A stretch of DNA of 40,345 nucleotides from an uncultured Muribaculaceae bacterium (GTDB lineage: Bacteria > Bacteroidota > Bacteroidia > Bacteroidales > Muribaculaceae): the NCBI GenBank assembly GCA_910579675.1, contig CAJTUF010000023.1, positions 1 through 40,345 of the forward strand. Reading direction: 5' to 3'. Positions 1 through 7,343 of this stretch are shown here, piece after piece. The position numbers and the translations under genes were made by a program. The number at the start of each line of letters is the position of its first letter. Within the stretch, counting starts at the first letter, position 1. Below the pieces are notes generated by a model. It was not told where the DNA came from. It did not search any database and saw only the letters and a program-made list of their open reading frames with translations.

Positions 1-87
1 ATTGAATGGATCTTCGAATCGCCTAATGGAAAGCAGACAGATAAGTTGGGTGACCTTTACTTTTTAGAGGAAAGTTACACTTTTTAA
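1..87 (+). other. Open frame entering from the left edge, possible gene tail
   Basis: Frame 1 is open from the first base to a TAA at 85-87 and would encode 28 residues. No family is recognised, and an open run this short is expected by chance about one time in four, so this may be plain intergenic DNA. The rest of the stretch up to the blaI-like promoter is AT-rich with no other visible feature. Confidence 0.15.
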
Positions 88-112
88 AGAAAAAACAGAG
101 GCCGGAGTGAAA

Positions 113-169
113 AACTAACCAAATTAGTTGCAACGAATAAAATTAGTTTGTACATTTGCGACATACAAA
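113..169 (+). promoter_or_regulatory. Promoter with overlapping BlaI-type operator candidates
   Basis: TACATTTG at 151-158 matches the Bacteroidetes -7 element TAnnTTTG, and a TTG lies 20 bases upstream at 128-130. Two inverted repeats overlap it: AACTAA/TTAGTT (113-118 and 124-129) and TTTGTA/TACAAA (147-152 and 164-169), the second straddling the expected transcription start. BlaI/MecI repressors bind TACA/TGTA dyads in their own promoters, so autorepression of the downstream pair is a reasonable inference. Confidence 0.6.
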
Positions 170-187
170 TGAATTAATCCTCCAGCC

Positions 188-577
188 ATGTTGAAGCTAA
201 CAACCCGCGAAGATCAGATAATGAAACTTTTCTGGCAAGAAGGCCCGATGACCATAAGGCGTCTGGTGACCTTTTTCCCTGAACCGCGCCCCCATGTCAA
301 CACCGTTTCGACCCTCGTGCGTATCCTTGAGGAGAAGGGATGCGTGGCTCACCGGGGAGTAGGGAAGGGCTACGAGTACTATGCCATAGTGACGCCGGCC
401 GATGTGGGGCGATCGAGTGTGTGTGGTGCCATAGCGAGATATTTCAACAACTCCTTTCTCGGCATGGTGTCGAGTCTGATAAAAGACGAGGAGGTTAGTG
501 TCGATGAGCTGCGCCATCTTCTCGACGAGATAGAGAAAAATAAGGATAATAACCCGACATCAACCTCAAAGTCATGA
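188..577 (+). CDS. BlaI/MecI/CopY-family transcriptional repressor
   Basis: This 129-residue protein has the size and layout of BlaI/MecI repressors: an N-terminal winged helix (about residues 5-75, starting LTTREDQIMKLFWQEGPMT with the turn-helix around HVNTVSTLVRILEEKG) and a short C-terminal helical dimerisation part. Family members repress their own operon and are inactivated by cleavage triggered by a partner M56 membrane protease. The next gene is such a protease and overlaps by 4 bases, giving translational coupling. The start follows a good promoter by about 30 bases. No beta-lactamase or PBP gene is adjacent, so the regulated targets cannot be read here. The family call is secure; the inducing signal is unknown. 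Confidence 0.92.
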   Translation: MLKLTTREDQIMKLFWQEGPMTIRRLVTFFPEPRPHVNTVSTLVRILEEKGCVAHRGVGKGYEYYAIVTPADVGRSSVCGAIARYFNNSFLGMVSSLIKDEEVSVDELRHLLDEIEKNKDNNPTSTSKS

Positions 578-1899
578 TAGCCCGACTCTTTGCCTATTCG
601 CTCGCGGTGAGCATCATGCTCATACCGCTTTATCTCACGGTGAAGTGGGTCATGGGAGGCCTTACCTTCCATCGTCTGACCCGGCTGATGCTTACGGGAT
701 CGATCGTGGCGTCGCTTCTGCTTCCCTTTGCAGCGGGGATGATTGATGGACTGTTGGTTCACGGAGGATCGGGAGTCACAGCAGAGGCTGGGTTGCCTCA
801 GATAGGGGGTATCGCCGCCGGGCCGGTAGAGTCAGGGAGCTCATGGATACGCATTGCGGTGTGGATCTATGCCGCGGGGCTCATGGTGTTTGCAGCAAGG
901 GAGATGGCCGGTCTTGTGAGCCTTGCCTCGATCATCCGCTCGGCCACGCGCTGGGGCCGCTGGGGTCGCTGGATCGTGGTGGTCAATGAGGGGCCTGAGC
1001 GATTGAGCCCATTCAGCTTCGGGCGCTACATAGTGGTCGACGCCGCCGATCTTCCCGGTCTGGAGCGCACGGTGATGGTGCATGAGAGCGCCCATCTCGA
1101 TCATCACCATTGGATAGATCTCATGCTTGCCGATGTGGCGACGGTGTTGTGCTGGTATTGCCCGGCATCATGGCTTATGCGCAATGAGCTGTCGACCGTC
1201 CACGAATATGAAGCCGATGAGGCAGTGCTCCTCTCCGGAGCGGCGGCTTCCGACTATCAGAAAATGCTAATAAAAAAGGCTGCAGGCAGCCGATTCCCGT
1301 CAATTGCCTGCAACCTCACATATCATTCCAATATATCAAAACGTATTAAAATGATGCTTAAACAAAAGTCTCACCCGTCGCTGCGCATGGCAGCGGCAGC
1401 GGCCCTGCCCGTCATGGCAGCCGGCCTGATGATGCTCGCGAGTCCCGCAGTGGCTAATGCGCTCAATGCGGTTTCGGAGGTCAAAGTTACAAACAATTAT
1501 TCATCGGCGCAAGAAGCCGGTAGCCCTGAGGTGGCCAAAGACAAGGTCTATGAAGCGGTGGAGGTGCCCCCCGTGTTTCCCGGCGGCGAAGCAGGGTTGA
1601 TGATGTGGGTGGCGCAGAACCTCCGCTATCCCGTCGAGGCCGTGGAAAAGAACATTCAGGGACGCGTAGTGCTCAGCTTTGTGGTCAAGCCCGATTGCAC
1701 CGTGGAGGATGTCAAGGTGATCAAAGGAGCCGATCCAATGCTCGACGCCGAAGCGATTCGTGTAGTCAAGCAGCTCAAATTTGACAAGCCCGGCTACCAG
1801 GGGGGCAAAGCCGTGAGCGTATGGTACACAGTGCCCGTCACCTTCCGCCTGCAGGCACCCAAGGCCAAAGAGAGCGCGACAGCCGCCGACAAGAAATAA
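574..1899 (+). CDS. M56 (BlaR1-like) membrane metalloprotease with TonB C-terminal domain
   Basis: This 441-residue protein has membrane segments near residues 5-28, 35-56, 90-112 and 271-296. A zinc-protease motif HESAH lies at 170-174 in a cytoplasmic loop, followed by an EYEADEAV segment that probably gives the third ligand. After the last membrane segment the protein does not continue into the penicillin-binding sensor of classical BlaR1. It ends instead in a TonB C-terminal-like domain (about 335-430; PVFPGGEAGLMMW, then a glycine-rich segment and YTVPVTFRL). The family senses an envelope signal and cleaves the paired BlaI repressor. The TonB-like domain as sensor is an inference. It overlaps the repressor gene by 4 bases and is followed by a strong hairpin terminator. 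Confidence 0.9.
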   Translation: MIARLFAYSLAVSIMLIPLYLTVKWVMGGLTFHRLTRLMLTGSIVASLLLPFAAGMIDGLLVHGGSGVTAEAGLPQIGGIAAGPVESGSSWIRIAVWIYAAGLMVFAAREMAGLVSLASIIRSATRWGRWGRWIVVVNEGPERLSPFSFGRYIVVDAADLPGLERTVMVHESAHLDHHHWIDLMLADVATVLCWYCPASWLMRNELSTVHEYEADEAVLLSGAAASDYQKMLIKKAAGSRFPSIACNLTYHSNISKRIKMMLKQKSHPSLRMAAAAALPVMAAGLMMLASPAVANALNAVSEVKVTNNYSSAQEAGSPEVAKDKVYEAVEVPPVFPGGEAGLMMWVAQNLRYPVEAVEKNIQGRVVLSFVVKPDCTVEDVKVIKGADPMLDAEAIRVVKQLKFDKPGYQGGKAVSVWYTVPVTFRLQAPKAKESATAADKK

Positions 1900-1938
1900 G
1901 CCTGCCAGTATAGAGAAAGCAGCCGAGTCGTAAATGCA

Positions 1939-1983
1939 GCCCGGCGATGAGTGCCGCCACACGGGTGGCCCTCGTCGCCGGGC
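1939..1983 (+). terminator. Rho-independent terminator after the BlaI/M56 operon
   Basis: The 13-base arms GCCCGGCGATGAG (1939-1951) and CTCGTCGCCGGGC (1971-1983) pair with a single G-T wobble, and TTTAGG follows. It sits 40 bases after the M56 stop codon and just before the glnS promoter. Confidence 0.75.
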
Positions 1984-1996
1984 TTTAGGCTGATTA

Positions 1997-2028
1997 TTTG
2001 GCGGATTGATGGAATATGTGTAATTTTG
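1997..2028 (+). promoter_or_regulatory. glnS promoter
   Basis: TTTG at 1997-2000 and TAATTTTG at 2021-2028 are separated by exactly 20 bases, matching the Bacteroidetes -33/-7 consensus. It places transcription start near 2035, which rules out the upstream in-frame ATG at 2016 and supports the glnS start at 2148. Confidence 0.8.
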
Positions 2029-2041
2029 CGGATTATATGGT

Positions 2042-2069
2042 CGGCGCGCAGTCCCCTCCGGGGGCGCCG
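2042..2069 (+). promoter_or_regulatory. GC-rich hairpin in the glnS leader
   Basis: CGGCGC (2042-2047) pairs with GCGCCG (2064-2069), and inside it CCCC (2053-2056) pairs with GGGG (2060-2063). It lies just after the predicted transcription start. It could stabilise the mRNA 5' end or attenuate; the sequence does not decide. Confidence 0.4.
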
Positions 2070-2147
2070 GCAATCACCTCCCTCCTCCACCTATTCAGCA
2101 TCACAGACAACAACCACGACAATAACATCAACCAACACTCGACACCG

Positions 2148-3860
2148 ATGGCAGAAAAAGAAGCAGAGGCCCGCGAGGCCGCAGGCCGCGGCCTGAACTT
2201 TGTAGAACAGATTGTGGCCGACGATCTTGCAGCCGGCAAGAATGGCGGGCGCCTCAACACCCGCTTCCCACCCGAACCCAACGGCTATCTCCACATAGGT
2301 CATGCTAAGGCAATATGTATGGATTTTGGCGTAGCTGAGAAGTTTGGCGGCACATGCAATCTACGTTTCGACGACACCAATCCCGTCAAGGAGGATGTGG
2401 AATATGTCGATGCAATACGCGAAGATATCCACTGGCTCGGTTTTGACTGGGGCGACAGGGAGTATTATGCGAGCGACTACTTCCCCCAGCTATGGGATCT
2501 GGCCGTGAGGCTGATCAAGGAGGGCAAAGCCTATGTCGACGATCAGACCTCGGAAGAGATAGCCGCACAGAAGGGCACTCCCACCGAGCCCGGCGTCGAG
2601 AGCCCCTACCGCAACCGCTCGGTGGAGGAAAACCTCGATCTCTTCGAGCGCATGAACAAGGGCGAATTTGAAGAGGGAGCGAGGGTGCTCCGCGCCAAGA
2701 TCGATATGGCGAGTCCCAACATGCACTTCCGCGACCCCATCATGTATCGCATCATCAAGACCCCCCACCACCGCACCGGCGACACATGGAAGGTCTATCC
2801 TATGTATGACTTCGCCCACGGCCAGAGCGACTACTTCGAGGGGGTGACACACTCGATATGCACGCTGGAGTTTGTGGTTCACCGTCCGCTCTACGAATAT
2901 TTTGTCAAAGAGCTGGCCGACGACAGCTACTGCCCCCGTCAGATAGAATTCAACCGTCTCAACCTCACCTATACCGTGATGAGCAAGCGCAAGCTGCTCC
3001 AGCTCGTCAAGGAGGGGCTCGTGGCCGGATGGGACGACCCCCGCATGCCCACCATCTCGGGTATGCGCCGCCGCGGCTTCACCCCCCAGTCGATCCGCAA
3101 CTTTGTCGACCGCATAGGCTACACCAAGTATGAGGCTCTCAACTCCGTGGCCCTGCTGGAGCATGCCGTCAGGGAGGATCTCAATGCCACCGCCACCCGC
3201 GCCATGGCAGTGATGGATCCCCTCAAAGTGGTGATCACCAATTATCCTGAGGGTCAGACCGAGACCGTCGAGATGGAAAACAACCCTGAAGACCCCACAG
3301 CAGGCACCCACTCTATGCCCTTCAGCCGCGAGATCTATATCGAGCGCGACGACTTTATGGAAAATCCGCCCAAGAAGTTTTTCCGTCTCGCCCCCGGCGG
3401 CGAGGTGAGGCTCAAGGGCGCCTATATCATCAAGTGTGAGGAGGTGGTGAAAGATGCCGAAGGCCGCATCACCGAGCTCCGTTGCACCTACGACCCCTCG
3501 ACTCGCTCGGGCCTCCCCGGAGCTATGCGCAAGGTGAAAGGCACACTCCATTGGGTCAACGCCCCGACAGCAGTCGACGCCACAGTAAGGCTCTACGACC
3601 GCCTCTTCAACGTAGAGAACCCCGCCGCCGAGACCGACCGCGACTTCCGCGAACTGCTCAATCCCGACTCGCTCAAAGTGGTTGACGGAGTAAAGGTGGA
3701 GCCATTCATCGCCGAAAACGCTAACCCCGGCACCCGCTTCCAGTTCCAGCGCGTGGGCTACTTCACGCCCGACTACGACAGCCGTCCCGGAGCTCTGGTG
3801 TTCAACCGCACCATAGCCCTCAAAGACAGCTGGGAGAAAGAGCAGAAAAAGAATGGCTAA
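2148..3860 (+). CDS. glnS: Glutamine--tRNA ligase
   Basis: This 570-residue class I synthetase charges tRNA-Gln with glutamine. The ATP-binding HIGH motif is at residues 49-52 (context RFPPEPNGYLHIGHAKA, where PEPNG is typical of the GlnRS/GluRS group) and the KMSKS equivalent is VMSKR at 277-281. The catalytic core carries RFDDTNP, and the C-terminal part fits the two beta-barrel anticodon-binding domains of GlnRS, with the usual length. The start at 2148 is chosen because the promoter -7 box lies over the upstream ATG and the protein aligns from MAEKEAEAR. It is the first gene of a run with the TPR and ABC-F genes, overlapping the TPR gene by 8 bases. Confidence 0.97.
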   Translation: MAEKEAEAREAAGRGLNFVEQIVADDLAAGKNGGRLNTRFPPEPNGYLHIGHAKAICMDFGVAEKFGGTCNLRFDDTNPVKEDVEYVDAIREDIHWLGFDWGDREYYASDYFPQLWDLAVRLIKEGKAYVDDQTSEEIAAQKGTPTEPGVESPYRNRSVEENLDLFERMNKGEFEEGARVLRAKIDMASPNMHFRDPIMYRIIKTPHHRTGDTWKVYPMYDFAHGQSDYFEGVTHSICTLEFVVHRPLYEYFVKELADDSYCPRQIEFNRLNLTYTVMSKRKLLQLVKEGLVAGWDDPRMPTISGMRRRGFTPQSIRNFVDRIGYTKYEALNSVALLEHAVREDLNATATRAMAVMDPLKVVITNYPEGQTETVEMENNPEDPTAGTHSMPFSREIYIERDDFMENPPKKFFRLAPGGEVRLKGAYIIKCEEVVKDAEGRITELRCTYDPSTRSGLPGAMRKVKGTLHWVNAPTAVDATVRLYDRLFNVENPAAETDRDFRELLNPDSLKVVDGVKVEPFIAENANPGTRFQFQRVGYFTPDYDSRPGALVFNRTIALKDSWEKEQKKNG

Positions 3861-5379
3861 CGACTCCTCGCTCAACCCCCACTCGAGCGGCGACGACAGC
3901 CGCCGGGAGCTTTACGACCGCTTCCGCAGCGAATTGGCCACCAACCGCTCCTCGCTTTATTTCGACGAGGAGGAGCTGGTGGAGCTGTACGACTACGCAA
4001 GCGACCTGCGCGACCGTTACACGGCTCTCGAGGTGCTTTTCTGCGGCGAGCGCCTTTATCCCTCCAGTGTGGCGTTGGCCGAGCGTAAGGTACTCTTCTA
4101 TCTTGCCATCGACGACGAAGCGGCGGTCGCGGCTCTTGAGACCCTCCCCGACGATTCGGTCATCAAGCGCCTCACGGCTCTGAGAGTGGCCCGCACCGGC
4201 CCTGAGGAGGCGCGCAGGGAGCTCGACAGCCTGCTTGCCACCAAGGCCGAATTGAACGACGAGGAGATAATCCAGATCTGCGACACCGCCGAGGAGCTCG
4301 GACTCTACAGCTGGCTCATCGACAATCGCTCTAAGATTGCCGCTCTGACCGACTATCCTCCCACATTTCTCTACGAACTGTGTCAGATAGCCCAGTCGCA
4401 GGATCCCGATGAAGCGCTCAAGATCCTTGAGGAGCTCACCATGATGGAGCCCTTCAGCATCGACTTCTGGCTTCTCACCGCCCAGATATATTTCGAGCAG
4501 TCGAGTCCATCCAAAGCCCTCCCCGCAGTGGAGTATGCGCTTGCCATAGAGCCCGACAATCTGCGTGCCCTAATGATGAAGGCCCACGTGTATAACGAGC
4601 TCGATTATCCGGCTGAGCAGGTCGAGGAGGTGCTCGACGAGGTGATCATGGCCGATCCCGACATGGTGTCGCCATATCTCGCCAAAGCCATGGTCTATGC
4701 GCGCAGCGGTCGCGCCGCCGAGGGGATGGAGATAATCCGCGACTACAATATGCTCCATCCCGGTAATCCACAGACGCTCGACGTGATGCTCCTGCTGGCC
4801 GATCTCCTTCCCGACGAGAAGCTGCCCGACCTGCACGAATTTCTAACGCCCGCCATGAGTGAGTATGCCGACAACTTCATCGACATGGCCCGCCGCCACG
4901 CCGATGAGGGACGCCACCGCTCGGCTGCCCGGCTGCTTCTGGGTGTCGAGGATGCCTACAGGCTCAAGACCGACTTCGACTTCATGATGGAGGAGCTGTA
5001 CCGTTCGGGAATGTATGCTGAGGCCATCACAGCCTATCAGTATCATTTCAGAGACAGCGATGCCAATAAGGGCGCCGTGGTGCAGGTGTCAATTGATGAG
5101 CTCAACGACTGTTTTGCCGCCTTCTGGTTTATCCTGTCGGCAATACGCGCCGGAGCGACCGACGGGATAGCCCATATGGTGGAATCGCTTATCGCCTCGC
5201 AGCTCAACGGGGTGTTCAACTCAACCGTCGACGACATACTTGAGAGCCGAGGCCTCATGGAGTATCTGCTAAAAATCAACGCTTATATCAAGGGCACCGA
5301 TCCCTTGACCCCCGACGATCTCGACCCCTTTGTCGAGACTCCCGACAAAAAGAATCACGAATCCAACCCACCCGAATGA
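3853..5379 (+). CDS. Tetratricopeptide-repeat protein
   Basis: A 508-residue, strongly acidic protein built of helical TPR-like repeats, clearest around residues 165-300 (for example DFWLLTAQIYFEQSSPSKALPAVEYALAIEPDN followed by a further repeat). There is no signal peptide or membrane segment, so it is probably cytoplasmic. TPR proteins serve as binding scaffolds; the partner cannot be read from the sequence. It overlaps glnS by 8 bases and the ABC-F gene by 4 bases (ATGA), which suggests coupled translation with two translation-related genes. A ribosome or tRNA-synthetase link is inference from position only. Confidence 0.8.
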   Translation: MANDSSLNPHSSGDDSRRELYDRFRSELATNRSSLYFDEEELVELYDYASDLRDRYTALEVLFCGERLYPSSVALAERKVLFYLAIDDEAAVAALETLPDDSVIKRLTALRVARTGPEEARRELDSLLATKAELNDEEIIQICDTAEELGLYSWLIDNRSKIAALTDYPPTFLYELCQIAQSQDPDEALKILEELTMMEPFSIDFWLLTAQIYFEQSSPSKALPAVEYALAIEPDNLRALMMKAHVYNELDYPAEQVEEVLDEVIMADPDMVSPYLAKAMVYARSGRAAEGMEIIRDYNMLHPGNPQTLDVMLLLADLLPDEKLPDLHEFLTPAMSEYADNFIDMARRHADEGRHRSAARLLLGVEDAYRLKTDFDFMMEELYRSGMYAEAITAYQYHFRDSDANKGAVVQVSIDELNDCFAAFWFILSAIRAGATDGIAHMVESLIASQLNGVFNSTVDDILESRGLMEYLLKINAYIKGTDPLTPDDLDPFVETPDKKNHESNPPE

Positions 5380-6998
5380 TTACAGTAACCAACCTTGGTA
5401 TACAGTTTGGAAAGCGTCCGCTTTTTCAGGACGTCAATATGAAGTTTACTCCCGGCAACTGCTACGGCATCATAGGTGCCAACGGAGCCGGAAAGTCGAC
5501 TCTGATGCGAATGCTATCGGGACAGCTCACCCCTACCGCCGGAACCATAACCCAAGGTCCGGGCGAGCGTATGAGTGTGCTCGAACAGGACCACTTCAAA
5601 TACGACGACTGCACCGTGATGAACACCGTCATGATGGGCCACACGGTGCTTTGGGACATTATACAGGAAAAAGATGCCCTCTATGCCAAAGAAGACTTCT
5701 CCGACGCCGACGGCGTGAGGGCCGCCGAGCTTGAGGAGAAATTTGCCGAGCTCGAGGGCTGGAACGCCGAGAGCGATGCCGCCGCCCTCCTCTCGGGCCT
5801 CGGCATAAAGGAGGATAAGCACTATCTGCTGATGAAAGATCTCAGCGGCGCCGAGAAGGTGCGCGTGCTTCTGGCAAAGGCCCTCTTCGGCAACCCTGAC
5901 AATCTGCTCCTCGACGAGCCTACCAACGACCTCGACCTCGACACTGTGGCATGGCTCGAAGATTATCTCTCCAAATTTGAGAACACTGTGCTCGTGGTGA
6001 GCCACGACCGCCACTTCCTCGACTCAGTGTGTACCCACACCCTCGATATCGACTACAATAAGGTGAGCCTCTTTGCCGGCAACTACAGCTACTGGTATGA
6101 GTCGAGCCAGCTCGCCCTCCGCCAGCAGCAGCAACAAAACAAGAAGGCCGAGGAGAAGCGCAAGGAGCTCCTTGAGTTTATCCGCCGCTTCAGCGCCAAT
6201 GTGGCCAAGTCGAAGCAGACCACCTCGCGCAAGAAGATGCTCGAGAAGCTCAACATCGAGGAGATCCAGCCTTCGAGCCGCCGCTATCCCGGGATTATCT
6301 TCACCCCGCAGCGCGAGCCGGGCAACAAGATCCTTGAAGTTCATGGGCTCACGGCGGTGTCGGACGACGGAGTGACCCTCTTCCGCGACGTCAACTTCCA
6401 GATCGAGAAGGACGACAAGGTGGCATTCCTCTCCCACGATCCCCGCGCCATGACAGCTCTGTTCGAGATAATCAACGGCGCCCGAAAGGCCGACGAAGGA
6501 TCTTACGACTGGGGTCAGACCATCACCACAGCTTATCTACCGCTCGACAACAGCGCCTTCTTCAACACCGACCTCAATCTTGTCGATTGGCTCTGCCAGT
6601 TTTCCGACGACTCATCGGAGATCTATCTCAAAGGATTTCTTGGCAAGATGCTCTTCTCGGGCGAGGATGTGCTCAAGAAAGCCTCCGTGCTTTCGGGCGG
6701 TGAGAAAATGCGCTGCATGATAGCCCGCATGATGCTCCGCGACGCCAACACACTGGTGCTCGATTCGCCTACCAACCATCTCGATCTTGAGTCGATTCAG
6801 GCTTTCAACAACACCCTTCGCACCTTCAAGGGCAATATCCTTCTGGCCTCCCACGACCATGAGTTTATCCAGACCGTGTGCAACCGCATCATCGAGCTCG
6901 GCCCCAATGGCATAATCGACAAGCGCATGGACTACGACGACTATATCACCGACGAGCGTGTGCTTGCTGCCCGCGAGCGCCTCTACGCCAATCAGTAA
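5376..6998 (+). CDS. ABC-F family ATPase, YbiT/YkpA-like, with degenerate second domain
   Basis: This 540-residue soluble protein has two ABC domains in tandem and no membrane segment, the layout of ABC-F translation factors that act at the ribosomal E site. Domain 1 is intact: Walker A GANGAGKST at 34-42, signature LSGAEK and Walker B LLLDEPTNDLD. The linker (about 245-310, rich in Lys/Arg/Gln, with SKQTTSRKKMLEKL) corresponds to the tRNA-contacting region. In domain 2 the Walker A position reads SHDPRAMT (353-360) without the lysine, and the catalytic glutamate after Walker B is serine (LDSPTNHLD, S464), although the LSGGEK signature is kept. Domain 2 is therefore predicted to be catalytically dead. 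The length and sequence resemble YbiT/YkpA rather than EttA or Uup. Confidence 0.9.
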   Translation: MITVTNLGIQFGKRPLFQDVNMKFTPGNCYGIIGANGAGKSTLMRMLSGQLTPTAGTITQGPGERMSVLEQDHFKYDDCTVMNTVMMGHTVLWDIIQEKDALYAKEDFSDADGVRAAELEEKFAELEGWNAESDAAALLSGLGIKEDKHYLLMKDLSGAEKVRVLLAKALFGNPDNLLLDEPTNDLDLDTVAWLEDYLSKFENTVLVVSHDRHFLDSVCTHTLDIDYNKVSLFAGNYSYWYESSQLALRQQQQQNKKAEEKRKELLEFIRRFSANVAKSKQTTSRKKMLEKLNIEEIQPSSRRYPGIIFTPQREPGNKILEVHGLTAVSDDGVTLFRDVNFQIEKDDKVAFLSHDPRAMTALFEIINGARKADEGSYDWGQTITTAYLPLDNSAFFNTDLNLVDWLCQFSDDSSEIYLKGFLGKMLFSGEDVLKKASVLSGGEKMRCMIARMMLRDANTLVLDSPTNHLDLESIQAFNNTLRTFKGNILLASHDHEFIQTVCNRIIELGPNGIIDKRMDYDDYITDERVLAARERLYANQ

Positions 6999-7021
6999 TC
7001 ACCCTTAAAAAGAGAAAGACG

Positions 7022-7315
7022 ATGATCAACCATATCGTAATGTTTCGCCTCGAAGGCGAGGGCCCGGAGGTGGCTCAGGCAGCTCTCCGCTTCAAGGATG
7101 CCATAGAGGCACTCGTGTTTCAGATCCCTCAGCTCGTGGAGGCATCGGTAGGCATCAACGCCAATCCGGCCGAGAAGTGGACCATGGTGCTCCAGTCGAA
7201 GGTAGAGAGCTGGGATGATCTGGCCGCTTATGCCGGCCATCCCGCCCATCTGGCAGCCGTGGCGCTCATCAAGCCTATGATAGCCGAGCGCGCCGCCGTA
7301 GATTTTCTGAGCTGA
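7022..7315 (+). CDS. Dabb (stress-responsive alpha/beta barrel) family protein
   Basis: A 97-residue protein beginning MINHIVMFRLEG, the typical opening of the dimeric alpha-beta barrel (Dabb) fold, with conserved features through VEASVGINANP and ending DDLAAYAGHPAHLAAV...AERAAVDF. Family members are small cytoplasmic homodimers with varied or unknown roles. The ATG at 7022 is chosen over upstream in-frame positions because those would overlap the ABC-F gene and the family always starts at this point. It lies 23 bases after the ABC-F stop and 28 before the OPT gene, so it is probably in the same transcript. No catalytic role can be assigned. Confidence 0.85.
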   Translation: MINHIVMFRLEGEGPEVAQAALRFKDAIEALVFQIPQLVEASVGINANPAEKWTMVLQSKVESWDDLAAYAGHPAHLAAVALIKPMIAERAAVDFLS

Positions 7316-7343
7316 AATCCCTTAAATCAATATTCTATCTATC

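Noticed and set aside
2016..2147. N-terminal extension of the glnS frame
   Set aside because: It begins inside the -7 region of the promoter and the extra 44 residues are not like GlnRS; the start at 2148 fits the family.
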